Of a DNA stretch of 45,950 bases, positions 9,266-17,684 are shown piece after piece. The translations under genes and the position numbers were made by a program. The notes beneath the pieces were generated by a model. It did not search any database. It saw only the letters and a list, made by a program, of their open reading frames with translations, and had not been told where the DNA came from. Within the stretch, counting starts at the first letter, position 1. Each line of letters starts with the position of its first letter. The stretch comes from Shimia abyssi (GTDB lineage: Bacteria; Pseudomonadota; Alphaproteobacteria; Rhodobacterales; Rhodobacteraceae), in contig NZ_PYGJ01000024.1 of assembly GCF_003014475.1 (NCBI RefSeq), positions 1 through 45,950 of the forward strand. The letters run 5' to 3'.

Positions 9266-10210
9266 TTATGCCCTGTTGGCGATGGCCTTTTGACGGGCCT
9301 CCTTCAGAGCGGCAAAATCTTCGTCTGCGTGGAACGATGAACGCGTTAGCGGAGTCGCTGACACGTGCAGAAAGCCTTTTGAGCGGGCGATCTGTTCCAG
9401 TTGGGCGAATTCCTCCGGTGTCCAGAAACGATCAATTGGATGATGTTTCGGGGTTGGTTGCAGGTACTGACCGACGGTCAGAAAATCGACGTTAGCTGCG
9501 CGCAGGTCGTCCATCACCTGACGTATGTCGTTCAGTGTTTCACCAAGTCCGACCATGAGGCCGGATTTGGTGAAGATCTCTGGATTTGCACGCTTGGCGT
9601 CGTCTAAAAGGCGCAGCGAGGTGTAATACCTCGCGCCGGGGCGCACGGTTGGGTAGAGATGCGGGACCGTTTCCAGATTGTGATTGAACACGTCTGGTGC
9701 TGCATCAAAAACCGTTTCAGCTGCGGCACCTTTACCAAGAAAATCAGGTGTCAAAACTTCGATAGTTGTGCCGGGGTTTTGATGCCGTACGGCACGGATC
9801 GTTTGTGCGATATGTTCAGACCCGCCATCTGACAGATCGTCCCGATCCACAGACGTGATGACAACATGGCGCAAGCCCAGTTTCTTGACCGCGGCGGCGA
9901 CACGTCCGGGTTCAAATGCGTCCAGAGTATCTGGCCGACCAGTCGAGACGTTGCAGAATGAGCACCCCCGCGTGCAGACCTCGCCCATTATCATCATGGT
10001 AGCGTGGCGCTTGGACCAGCATTCGCCGATGTTAGGGCACGCAGCCTCTTCACAGACCGTGGTCAGGTCGTGATCCCGCATGAGACGGCGGGTCTCATAA
10101 TACGCGTCGCCTTCGACCTTTTTCTTGCGAATCCATTTTGGCTTGCGTGGGATCACGCTATCCGCCTTTTTGGCCTTTTCAGGATGGCGAGGACGCTGCT
10201 GGATGGTCAT
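9266..10210 (-). CDS. lipA: Lipoyl synthase (radical SAM)
   Basis: 314 residues. It inserts two sulfur atoms into octanoyl-H protein or octanoyl-E2 subunits. Both [4Fe-4S] cluster motifs are present: auxiliary C53-x4-C58-x5-C64, and radical-SAM C79-x3-C83-x2-C86 in [13 protein letters not shown]. The C-terminal RSS-type serine motif ([10 protein letters not shown]) is also there. The ATG at 10210 has an AAGGAAG ribosome site. The longer open frame overlaps lpdA and is not used. Placement in a gcv operon suggests it supplies lipoate to GcvH. Whether the genome has a second lipA cannot be seen. Confidence 0.97.
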   Translation of the reverse strand: MTIQQRPRHPEKAKKADSVIPRKPKWIRKKKVEGDAYYETRRLMRDHDLTTVCEEAACPNIGECWSKRHATMMIMGEVCTRGCSFCNVSTGRPDTLDAFEPGRVAAAVKKLGLRHVVITSVDRDDLSDGGSEHIAQTIRAVRHQNPGTTIEVLTPDFLGKGAAAETVFDAAPDVFNHNLETVPHLYPTVRPGARYYTSLRLLDDAKRANPEIFTKSGLMVGLGETLNDIRQVMDDLRAANVDFLTVGQYLQPTPKHHPIDRFWTPEEFAQLEQIARSKGFLHVSATPLTRSSFHADEDFAALKEARQKAIANRA

Positions 10211-10223
10211 TGGCTCGTCTTCC

Positions 10224-11606
10224 TTATGCGTGAATTGCGCGACCCAGAGCATCGAGGCAGGCTTCCTTGACCGCCTCGCCCATGGCCGGGTGTGCATGGC
10301 AGGTCGCGGCCACTTCACCAACGGTGACACCTTTGTTCATGGCCAAAACCAACTCGGCAATCAGATCTCCGCCATGTGCACCACAGATATGTGCACCGAG
10401 GATCGTTCCGTCAGGTGCGGCCAGTACTTTGACAGCACCGTCAGTTTCACCGCTGGAACGCGCACGAGAGTTTGCCATAAAGCTGAATTTGCCGACCGAG
10501 TATTCTGTGCCAACCTCTTTCAAGGCCTCTTCGGTCAGGCCGACTGAGGCAACTTCGGGGTCTGTGTAGACCACGCCGGGTACGGTGTTGTAGTCAACGT
10601 GAGCTGCCTCGCCCGCGAGCATTTCGACGCAAGCGACCCCGTCTTCCTCGGCTTTGTGCGCAAGCATTGGCCCCGGCACGCAGTCACCTATGGCGTATAT
10701 TCCCGGAACCGACGTCTGGAAGGTTGCATCGACTTCGATGAAGCCGCGAGGATTGATCTTAACGCCAAGGTCATCAAGCCCAAGTCCGCGTGTGACGGGG
10801 CGACGGCCGACAGCGATCAAAACCTTGTCGACCTCTATTACGTCTTCTTTGTCCTTGCCAACGCGCTCCACCGTCAGGGACAGGCCTCCGTCATTTGCAT
10901 CAATCGATTTCAATGTGCGGCCAAGCTGAAATTTCAGCCCGCGCTTTGACAGGGCGCGTTGCGCGAGCTTGGCGATTTCACCATCGATACCGGGAAGAAC
11001 GCGGTCGAGATATTCGATGACCGTTACTTTTGCACCCAACCGTGCCCATACTTGTCCCAGTTCCAGGCCGATTACGCCTGCACCGACAACAACCAGATGC
11101 TCGGGTACTGCGTCTAAAGCGATTGCGCCGGTCGAGCTGAGAACGTCTTTCTCGTCAATCTCGATCCCCGGTATAGATGTCGGTTCAGAGCCAGTCGCGA
11201 TCAGGATGTTTTTGGTTTCATGAATATCGTCACCAACTTTCACTTGTCCGGCGGCGGGAATGCTGGCCCAGCCTTCGATCATGTCGACGCCGTTCTTCTT
11301 GAAGAGAAAGGCGATACCTTTGGTCAGATCGCCAACGATCTTATCCTTGCGCCCCATCATTGTGCTCACATCGATGCTGGCCTCCTCGACCGAGATGCCG
11401 TGGGAGGAGAGATGGGCAAGTTCGGCATACTTGGCCGAGGAGGTCAGCAACGCTTTGGAGGGGATACACCCCACATTCAGGCAAGTTCCGCCAAGGGTAC
11501 CGCGCCCTTCGACACAAGCGACATTCAAGCCCAGCTGAGCGGCACGGATGGCCGCAACATAGCCGCCAGGTCCGCCACCGATCACGATGAGGTCGTAGGT
11601 CTTCAT
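10224..11606 (-). CDS. lpdA: Dihydrolipoyl dehydrogenase (L-protein)
   Basis: 460 residues. It re-oxidises the dihydrolipoyl arm of GcvH with NAD+. The N-terminal FAD motif [14 protein letters not shown], the redox-active pair C42/C47 in [13 protein letters not shown], a second [13 protein letters not shown]-binding motif and the C-terminal [13 protein letters not shown] catalytic segment are all intact. The ATG at 11606 begins [12 protein letters not shown]. The open frame upstream overlaps glyA. It sits 10 bases after glyA and 13 before lipA, so it is probably the dedicated L-protein of the glycine cleavage system. Confidence 0.97.
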   Translation of the reverse strand: MKTYDLIVIGGGPGGYVAAIRAAQLGLNVACVEGRGTLGGTCLNVGCIPSKALLTSSAKYAELAHLSSHGISVEEASIDVSTMMGRKDKIVGDLTKGIAFLFKKNGVDMIEGWASIPAAGQVKVGDDIHETKNILIATGSEPTSIPGIEIDEKDVLSSTGAIALDAVPEHLVVVGAGVIGLELGQVWARLGAKVTVIEYLDRVLPGIDGEIAKLAQRALSKRGLKFQLGRTLKSIDANDGGLSLTVERVGKDKEDVIEVDKVLIAVGRRPVTRGLGLDDLGVKINPRGFIEVDATFQTSVPGIYAIGDCVPGPMLAHKAEEDGVACVEMLAGEAAHVDYNTVPGVVYTDPEVASVGLTEEALKEVGTEYSVGKFSFMANSRARSSGETDGAVKVLAAPDGTILGAHICGAHGGDLIAELVLAMNKGVTVGEVAATCHAHPAMGEAVKEACLDALGRAIHA

Positions 11607-11616
11607 AGTCTGCCCC

Positions 11617-12888
11617 TTAGTAAATTGGGAATTTTGCGCAGAGCGCATTGACTTTTTCGAAGGTCGCTTTTTCGACGGCTTCGTCTCCTTCAGGCGATTT
11701 AGCGAGCGCATCCAGAACATCGCCGATCAGATGGCCGATCTGGCTGAACTCTTCGGGGCCAAAGCCTCGGCTGCATCCTGCGGCAGTACCCAAGCGAATT
11801 CCGCTAGTGATAGTTGGTTTCTCTGGGTCACCAGGCACGCTGTTCTTGTTGCAGGTGAAACCTGCGCGTTCCAGCGCAGCTTCTGCTGCGTTGCCTTTTA
11901 CGCCGATGGGGCGCAAGTCGACCAGCATCAGGTGGTTTTGTGTGCCGCCTGAAACGATGTCGCACCCACGTTCAATCATAACGTTCGCGAGCGTCGATGC
12001 GCTGTTTACAACACGTTGCATGTAATCCTTGAACTCGGGTTGCAGAGCCTCGCCAAAGGCGACGGCCTTACCAGCAATGACGTGCATGAGCGGGCCGCCC
12101 TGAAGGCCGGGGAAGACTGCCGAGTTGATTTTTTTAGCTATGGATTCGTCGTTGGTCAGAATGATGCCACCGCGCGGGCCACGAAGGGTTTTATGAGTTG
12201 TCGACGTCACGACATGCGCATGCCCAATTGGAGATGGGTGTAGGCCGGTAGCGACCAGTCCGGCGATGTGCGCCATGTCGACCAGAAGCCAGGCACCCAC
12301 TTCGTTGGCAATTGCGCGGAACGCGGCAAAATCAATGATTTGAGAGTACGCGGACGCACCTGCAATGATCATCTGCGGACGCTCGGCGCGCGCCAGTTCG
12401 GCGACCTGCGCCATGTCAATCTGGCCGTTCTGGTCCAAACCATAGGCAATAGGGCGGAACCATTTTCCGGACATTGCAGGTTTCGCGCCATGGGTTAGGT
12501 GGCCACCGGCATCAAGCGACATTCCCAGAATTGTGTCACCGGGTTTCAACAATGCCAGCTTGACGGCACCGTTGGCTTGAGCGCCTGAGTGCGGCTGTAC
12601 GTTGGCAAAGTTGCAACGGAACAGGCGCTTGAGGCGGTCTATCGCCTCAGCCTCGACAACGTCGACATGCTCGCAGCCACCATAGTAGCGGCGTCCCGGA
12701 TACCCTTCTGCGTATTTGTTGGTAAGGACGGATCCCTGCGCGTCAATAACAGCTTTGGAGACAATGTTCTCAGATGCGATCAGCTCAATCTGTCCGCTCT
12801 GACGGTCGTTTTCCAGAGAAATTGCGTTGGCGATAACAGGGTCTGTGGCGCTCAGAGAAGCCTTAAACAGTGCATTTTCCACAAGCAT
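11617..12888 (-). CDS. glyA: Serine hydroxymethyltransferase
   Basis: 423 residues. It interconverts glycine plus 5,10-methylene-THF with serine. The ELIASEN motif, the YPGRRYYGG motif and the PLP lysine K233 in [13 protein letters not shown] are intact. The start is either the ATG at 12888, only two bases after an AGGAGG, or the GTG two codons later at better spacing. It is the first gene of the glycine operon and diverges from the XRE-cupin regulator. Acting with GcvTHP it turns two glycines into one serine, which SdaA converts to pyruvate. Confidence 0.97.
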   Translation of the reverse strand: MLVENALFKASLSATDPVIANAISLENDRQSGQIELIASENIVSKAVIDAQGSVLTNKYAEGYPGRRYYGGCEHVDVVEAEAIDRLKRLFRCNFANVQPHSGAQANGAVKLALLKPGDTILGMSLDAGGHLTHGAKPAMSGKWFRPIAYGLDQNGQIDMAQVAELARAERPQMIIAGASAYSQIIDFAAFRAIANEVGAWLLVDMAHIAGLVATGLHPSPIGHAHVVTSTTHKTLRGPRGGIILTNDESIAKKINSAVFPGLQGGPLMHVIAGKAVAFGEALQPEFKDYMQRVVNSASTLANVMIERGCDIVSGGTQNHLMLVDLRPIGVKGNAAEAALERAGFTCNKNSVPGDPEKPTITSGIRLGTAAGCSRGFGPEEFSQIGHLIGDVLDALAKSPEGDEAVEKATFEKVNALCAKFPIY

Positions 12889-13012
12889 TTCCTCCTATAG
12901 GTCGTTTTGTTTCCTATAGTGGAAAAATTCCCTATGAGGCAACTCTTTTTCTTGTTATCGCGGTTGAAGGAACTATGTCCTCTCGATAACCTGTGGAAAA
13001 TAGGGGGATTTT
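12889..13012. promoter_or_regulatory. Divergent promoter region glyA / XRE-cupin regulator with two operator candidates
   Basis: The 124-base gap contains two similar interrupted palindromes. TTTCCTATAGTGGAAA is at 12910-12925 and TTCCCTATGAGGCAA at 12928-12942, both fitting TTCC-N6-GGAAA with one change. A CTATAGG palindrome also overlaps the glyA ribosome site. Paired sites between a regulator gene and a divergent operon are the usual pattern for autoregulation by an XRE-type repressor. The gap is too short to hold a glycine riboswitch as well as a promoter, and I see none. Confidence 0.55.
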
Positions 13013-13615
13013 ATGGGGGAAGAAATTCCACGGGAAACGTCTGGAATGGACGTGCCAGAAGATGGTGCGGCACTTGGGCGGTCGGTTCGAGACGCTCGGC
13101 GCGCGAAAGGGTGGACGTTAGAGGAAACAGGACGCATTGCGGGAATCGGTCGTTCAACGCTTTCCAAAATTGAAAATAACCAAACGCGCCCAAGTTTTGA
13201 GATCGTACGCCGATTAACACAAGCGCTGGATATGAACCCACCGCAGTTGTTTGTGCAATCTGGCCAGTCAGGCGTAACAGGGCGTCGTGATTTTACCCCG
13301 AAAGGGGGAGGTGAAGTGCGCGAAACGCCGACCTACCACCACGAGCTGCTTTGCGCTGAATTGGCCAGTAAGCGCATGTTACCCTATGTCGCGACGATCA
13401 AGGCGCGTGATGTCTCTGAGTTTGACACGTGGATTCGTCACTCGGGCGAAGAGTTTATGTATGTTCTCAGTGGCGATTTGACCTTTTTCTCTGAGCACTA
13501 CCGTCCGCTGCCCATGACTGCCGGGGATTCCGTCTATTACGACAGCGCGATGGGACATGGTTGTATTTCCACGAGTGACGAAGATGCGCAGGTACTTTGG
13601 GTTTCACTTGAGTAA
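13013..13615 (+). CDS. XRE-family regulator with C-terminal cupin domain
   Basis: 200 residues. A helix-turn-helix domain (about 19-75, core TLEETGRIAGIGRSTLSKIEN) is followed by a cupin sensor domain (about 105-198, with the HSGEEFMYVLSGDL strand pair). This HTH_3 plus cupin_2 architecture is typical of regulators of amino acid and amine catabolism. The start has an AGGGGGA ribosome site. It is divergent from glyA with palindromes in between, so it probably controls the glycine operon and itself. The cupin would sense a small metabolite, perhaps glycine or a relative; the ligand is inference. Confidence 0.9.
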   Translation: MGEEIPRETSGMDVPEDGAALGRSVRDARRAKGWTLEETGRIAGIGRSTLSKIENNQTRPSFEIVRRLTQALDMNPPQLFVQSGQSGVTGRRDFTPKGGGEVRETPTYHHELLCAELASKRMLPYVATIKARDVSEFDTWIRHSGEEFMYVLSGDLTFFSEHYRPLPMTAGDSVYYDSAMGHGCISTSDEDAQVLWVSLE

Positions 13616-13657
13616 GTTGAAAGCTGTAGATAGTCGCCACGAACAAAATTTTTTGCG

Positions 13658-13670
13658 TGAAAATCATTCA
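13658..13670. promoter_or_regulatory. MetR-type LysR box upstream of the mttB-like operon
   Basis: TGAAAATCATTCA fits TGAA-N5-TTCA, the consensus known for E. coli MetR. It sits inside a 15-base perfect palindrome (GTGAA-AATCA-TTCAC) about 82 bases upstream of the mttB-like start. The same motif lies next to the LysR gene at 22513-22525. Confidence 0.6.
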
Positions 13671-13752
13671 CAATAATGAGCGTTTATTGGAATTGGATTA
13701 ATCAAGACTCACTCGTAAAGTGATGTTCGATACCTAGTTCTACGAGGCGCAA

Positions 13753-15261
13753 ATGCGGCGAACCAGACGAAAGACAGGCGCTTCTCAGCTACCTGATATT
13801 GTAAGTGCTCCGCCTGTTGGCGGGCAGTTTAAGCCATTGGATCGTGACAAGCTTGAGCATGTCACGAATGCCGCTTTTGAAATTCTGGAAAAGATTGGCG
13901 TTGGGGGCGTGCCCGAAGATGTGCGCGACCTGGCCTTGGCCAACGGCGCGCAAGCGCGAGAAGACGGCAGGATCACCTTTCCCCGCAGCCTGACCGAGGA
14001 CGTGATCGCCAAGGCGTGCAAGCGGGTTGAGTTGCCAGGCTTTGTGCGGGAGCGCGGGATCGAAGTTGGTGGCGGTCGGGTGCATATTGGGACCGGAGGT
14101 GCCGCGGTTCAGGTGTTGGATGCCCACACCCAGAAATTTCGCGACAGCACGTTAAAGGACCTCTACGAACTCATGCGCGTTGTGGATATTAGTGAAAACA
14201 TCCACTATTCACTTCGCCCTGTTGTCGCGCGCGACATCGAAGATCCACGTACTCTTGATATCAACACTGCTTTTGCGGCAATGAAGGCGACGTCCAAACC
14301 AATTGGAACCAGCTTTTTCGAGCCTGCAAACGTGGCGCCGGTTGTCGAAATGTTTGACATCGCGCTCGGTGGAGAGGGGGCGTTCAAAAAGCAGCCGTTC
14401 TGTTTCGCTTCGATCTGTCATGTCGTACCGCCGCTCACGCTTGCCGAAGAGGCAATTGGTGTTATGCGGGAATGTGTGCGTCTGGGGATGCCATTGCAAA
14501 TTTGCTCGGCGGCCCAGGCCGGAGCAACCAGCCCGGCTTCTCTGGCGGGCGCATTGGCTCAGGGTCTCGCAGAATCTTTGGCGGGCTTGATTCTGGTTAA
14601 TATGATGGAGCCGGGTTTCCCCTGTGTTTTGGCATTCTTGCCATTCATTTCCGACTTGCGCACCGGCGCGATGACCGGTGGATCGGGCGAGGCCGCAGTA
14701 GCAAACGCTGCCGCTGCACAGCTGCTCTTCCACTTGGGCTTGCCGTCGACCGTTTCCGCTGGGATGACTGATGCCAAAACCGCAGATGCGCAGTCAGGCT
14801 ATGAAAAGGGGTATACCATCGCCCTTGCCGCGCAGGGTGGCGCGGACATGATCAACCTGAGCGTCGGCATGCTGGGTTCCATTATGGCCGCCTCCAAAGA
14901 GGCGCTGGTGATCGACAACGACATGTGCGGCGCGATCTTGCGGTCCGTGCGTGGGGTTGAGATGTTTGAAGGGGCCGTTGATCTCGACGTGATCGAGCAG
15001 GTCGTAACGGGTGAAGGCCATTACCTGGGCACCGCCCAGACGCTGGACTTGATGACCAAAGAATACGTCTATCCGGCGATCGGCGATCGCCAAAGTGTAA
15101 ATGACTGGCTTGAGAGTGGCGCGTTGACCGTATGGGATCGCGCCATGGCAAAGGTGTCAGAGATCGAGACTCTACCTGTGCCAAGCCATCTTCCGGCCGA
15201 GGCCGAGGCCGCTATACGCGCCAAGTTCCCAATTCTATTTCCAGAAATTCCACGAGTCTAA
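13753..15261 (+). CDS. MttB-family methyltransferase (non-pyrrolysine trimethylamine methyltransferase homolog)
   Basis: 502 residues without an in-frame amber codon, so it belongs to the non-pyrrolysine branch that includes the glycine betaine methyltransferase MtgB. Family members use a TIM barrel to move a methyl group from a quaternary amine to a corrinoid protein. The N-terminal LEHVTNAAFEILEKIGV and the central segments PFCFASICHVVPPLTLAEEAIGVM and CSAAQAGATSPASLAGALAQG are typical. The substrate is not readable from sequence: glycine betaine, another betaine or carnitine-like compounds are all possible. It is the first gene of a four-gene operon, four bases before a DMGDH-like gene, with a GAGG ribosome site. 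No corrinoid protein or RamA-like activator is present in the window. Confidence 0.88.
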   Translation: MRRTRRKTGASQLPDIVSAPPVGGQFKPLDRDKLEHVTNAAFEILEKIGVGGVPEDVRDLALANGAQAREDGRITFPRSLTEDVIAKACKRVELPGFVRERGIEVGGGRVHIGTGGAAVQVLDAHTQKFRDSTLKDLYELMRVVDISENIHYSLRPVVARDIEDPRTLDINTAFAAMKATSKPIGTSFFEPANVAPVVEMFDIALGGEGAFKKQPFCFASICHVVPPLTLAEEAIGVMRECVRLGMPLQICSAAQAGATSPASLAGALAQGLAESLAGLILVNMMEPGFPCVLAFLPFISDLRTGAMTGGSGEAAVANAAAAQLLFHLGLPSTVSAGMTDAKTADAQSGYEKGYTIALAAQGGADMINLSVGMLGSIMAASKEALVIDNDMCGAILRSVRGVEMFEGAVDLDVIEQVVTGEGHYLGTAQTLDLMTKEYVYPAIGDRQSVNDWLESGALTVWDRAMAKVSEIETLPVPSHLPAEAEAAIRAKFPILFPEIPRV

Positions 15262-15264
15262 AAC

Positions 15265-17682
15265 ATGAAAACTCATGCCAAGGTTGTGATTATTGGTGGG
15301 GGCGCCGTCGGCGTCTCTACTCTGTACCACCTCGCAAAAGCGGGTGTCACAGACACTTTGTTGATCGAGAAGAACGAGCTTACATCAGGTTCAACATGGC
15401 ATGCTGCCGGGAACATCCCAACCTATGCTAACAGCTGGGGGGGGATGCGCGCTGGGAACTACGCGTGGAAGCTCTATAAAGATCTGGCCGACGAGGTAGA
15501 TTATCCGATCACTTATCGCCATACCGGCGCCTTTTGGCCCGCTCACACCCAAGAGCGGATGGATCTATTCCGCCATCTGGTGGGGATATCCAAGGGGTTG
15601 GGATATGACATGGCGATGCTGACGCCGTCTGAAATGGACGACATGCATCCCTATTTCAGCTCTGGCGACAGTATCATTGGTGGAATTCTGGACCCGTATG
15701 AGGGCGATGTAGATCCAAGCCAGTTGACGCAAGCCTTGGCGAAAGGGGCGCGTGACCTGGGGGCCCAGATCGCTCGCTTTACCCAAGTTGCCGGGATCAC
15801 CCGCCGCCCATCGGGCGAGTGGGAAGTCGTGACGGACAAGGGCAACGTTGTTTGTGACGTCGTGATCAACGCGGGTGGATATTACGGCCGCGTTGTGGGT
15901 GAAATGGTCGGCCAAAAGCTTCCGGTTGTCACATTGGAGCACCAGTATCTGGTTACCGAAAGCTTGCCCGAGCTTGAGGCGAACCCGGATAACTTCCCGC
16001 TCGTGCGCGACCCGGACATCATGTATTATCTCCGCCGCGAGCGGAACGGGCTGCTTTTGGGCAGTTATGGCCACGAAGGGCGTCCGGCCTGGTTGGATGG
16101 AATGCCCGATTGCTTTGCCAATCAGCTTTATCCTGACAGCGTCGATGACATAGCAGAAATCCTTGAATCTGCACTTGAGCATGTTCCCCTGTTGGGCGAA
16201 GCGGGCGTGAGCCGGTTTGTAAACGGGCCCATCCCCTACAGCCCCGATGGCGCACCACTGTGTGGCCCCGCCTTTGGCTTGCCCAACTTCTACCACGCGT
16301 GCTGTTTCCCCGTTGGGATCACCCATTCCGCAGCTGCCGCCAAAACCCTGACTGAATGGATCACCGAAGGCGAACCTGAATGGGATATGTCGATGTGGGA
16401 TCCTCGCCGCTTCGGAGAAGAGTGGGCGACGTTTGATTTTACTGTCAAACGGTCGAGCGAGCTTTATGAAAACCAATACGCCATTCCGTATCCGCATCGC
16501 TTGTGGAAAGCGGGTCGGCCCGTTCAGACAACCCCGCTCTACGACACATTGAAAGCCAAAGGCGCAGTGTTTGGGCAAGTTGCTGGATGGGAACGCGCAT
16601 TCTGGTTTGAGACCGATGCGATCAAGGATGATGGTAAGCTGAGCTATCATCACGAAGTGTGGCATGACGCGGTTGAGGCCGAATGTCAGGGTGTGCGCGA
16701 TAATGTCGGCGTGATGGATCACGGCGGGTTCACGCGGTATGAGGTCGAAGGACAGGGCGCAACCGACTTTTTGAACGAAGTGTTCTGTGGCGCGATGCCC
16801 AAAGTCGGGCGGGTCAAACTCAGCTATATGCTGACGCCCAAGGGCAAAGTTTGGTCAGAGGCGACCATCGCGCGTTTGGATGAAAACAAATACCTGCTCT
16901 GTGGCCCAACACTCGCAGATCAGCGCGACCACGATTGGATGTCGCAGTTTTTGCCCGTAACAGGTGTGACACTTACGCGTGGGTCAAAGTTTGACGCGGC
17001 GCTGATGGTCATGGGCCCCAAATCGCGCGACGTATTGCAACCGCTTTCCGATGATGACCTTTCCAAAGAGGCCGCGCCATGGATGACGGTGCGCGAGATC
17101 ACTATTGCGGGTGTGCCCGCAATTGCACTGCGCGTTTCTTATGTTGGTGAACTGGGTTGGGAGCTTCACATTCGCTCTGAGGACCTGACGACGGTTTATT
17201 CCGCGATTATGAAACAAGGCGCGGACAAGGGTATCATTGAATTTGGTTCCTATGCCCTGAACGCAATGCGGTTGGAAAAAGGCTATCATGGGTGGGGTGC
17301 GGACTTTGGCATTGAATACACCGCCTTTGATGCCGGACTGGACCGATTTGTCAGCAAGAAGAAAGACTCATTTGTAGGGCGTGACGCCTTTTTGGCGCAG
17401 GCGGGTGCGCCAAAGGACTATCATTTCACAGCCTTTGAACTTGAAGGGCACGGCGCGGACGCGCTGTCCTCGGACCCAATTTGCAAAGACGGCAAGCCGG
17501 TGGGTTATGTCAGCTCGGGCGGGACCGGTTTTCGGATCGGCAAAAGGATCGCGCTGGGTTATCTGACCGTTTCGACAAAACCCGGCGATGAGTTCGAGAT
17601 CGAGGTGTTAGGTGTGCCTGTCAAAGCCACAGTTGCGTCTACGCCATTCTATGACCCAGAAAACGACCGGCTCAGAGGCTGA
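15265..17682 (+). CDS. DMGDH/sarcosine dehydrogenase-family FAD enzyme fused to a GcvT-like folate domain (copy 1)
   Basis: 805 residues. The N-terminal DAO fold has GGGAVG (11-16). TSGSTWHAAG follows, with H46 at the position that binds FAD covalently in dimethylglycine dehydrogenase. The C-terminal half (from about 430) is GcvT-like, with VSYVGELGWELHI. Family enzymes oxidise an N-methyl group and hand the formaldehyde carbon to THF as 5,10-methylene-THF. The sequence after the FAD histidine (HAAGNIPTYANSWGG) differs from that of copy 2, so the two paralogs probably have different substrates. Start and stop are tightly spaced with the flanking genes. The likely role is one of the later N-demethylations after MttB. 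The cytosolic location is inferred from the absence of a signal peptide. Confidence 0.93.
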   Translation: MKTHAKVVIIGGGAVGVSTLYHLAKAGVTDTLLIEKNELTSGSTWHAAGNIPTYANSWGGMRAGNYAWKLYKDLADEVDYPITYRHTGAFWPAHTQERMDLFRHLVGISKGLGYDMAMLTPSEMDDMHPYFSSGDSIIGGILDPYEGDVDPSQLTQALAKGARDLGAQIARFTQVAGITRRPSGEWEVVTDKGNVVCDVVINAGGYYGRVVGEMVGQKLPVVTLEHQYLVTESLPELEANPDNFPLVRDPDIMYYLRRERNGLLLGSYGHEGRPAWLDGMPDCFANQLYPDSVDDIAEILESALEHVPLLGEAGVSRFVNGPIPYSPDGAPLCGPAFGLPNFYHACCFPVGITHSAAAAKTLTEWITEGEPEWDMSMWDPRRFGEEWATFDFTVKRSSELYENQYAIPYPHRLWKAGRPVQTTPLYDTLKAKGAVFGQVAGWERAFWFETDAIKDDGKLSYHHEVWHDAVEAECQGVRDNVGVMDHGGFTRYEVEGQGATDFLNEVFCGAMPKVGRVKLSYMLTPKGKVWSEATIARLDENKYLLCGPTLADQRDHDWMSQFLPVTGVTLTRGSKFDAALMVMGPKSRDVLQPLSDDDLSKEAAPWMTVREITIAGVPAIALRVSYVGELGWELHIRSEDLTTVYSAIMKQGADKGIIEFGSYALNAMRLEKGYHGWGADFGIEYTAFDAGLDRFVSKKKDSFVGRDAFLAQAGAPKDYHFTAFELEGHGADALSSDPICKDGKPVGYVSSGGTGFRIGKRIALGYLTVSTKPGDEFEIEVLGVPVKATVASTPFYDPENDRLRG

Positions 17683-17684
17683 AC

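Noticed and set aside
12889..13012. Glycine riboswitch upstream of glyA
   Set aside because: The gap is only 124 bases and filled by promoter-like and palindromic elements; no tandem aptamer pattern was seen.
13753..15261. Pyrrolysine-containing MttB
   Set aside because: The frame is continuous for 502 codons with no internal amber stop, so this is the non-Pyl type.
15565..16722. Long open frame (385 codons) antisense to DMGDH copy 1
   Set aside because: It lies wholly inside a gene with clear family motifs on the other strand, has no recognisable domain, and is the kind of shadow frame that codon bias at high GC produces.
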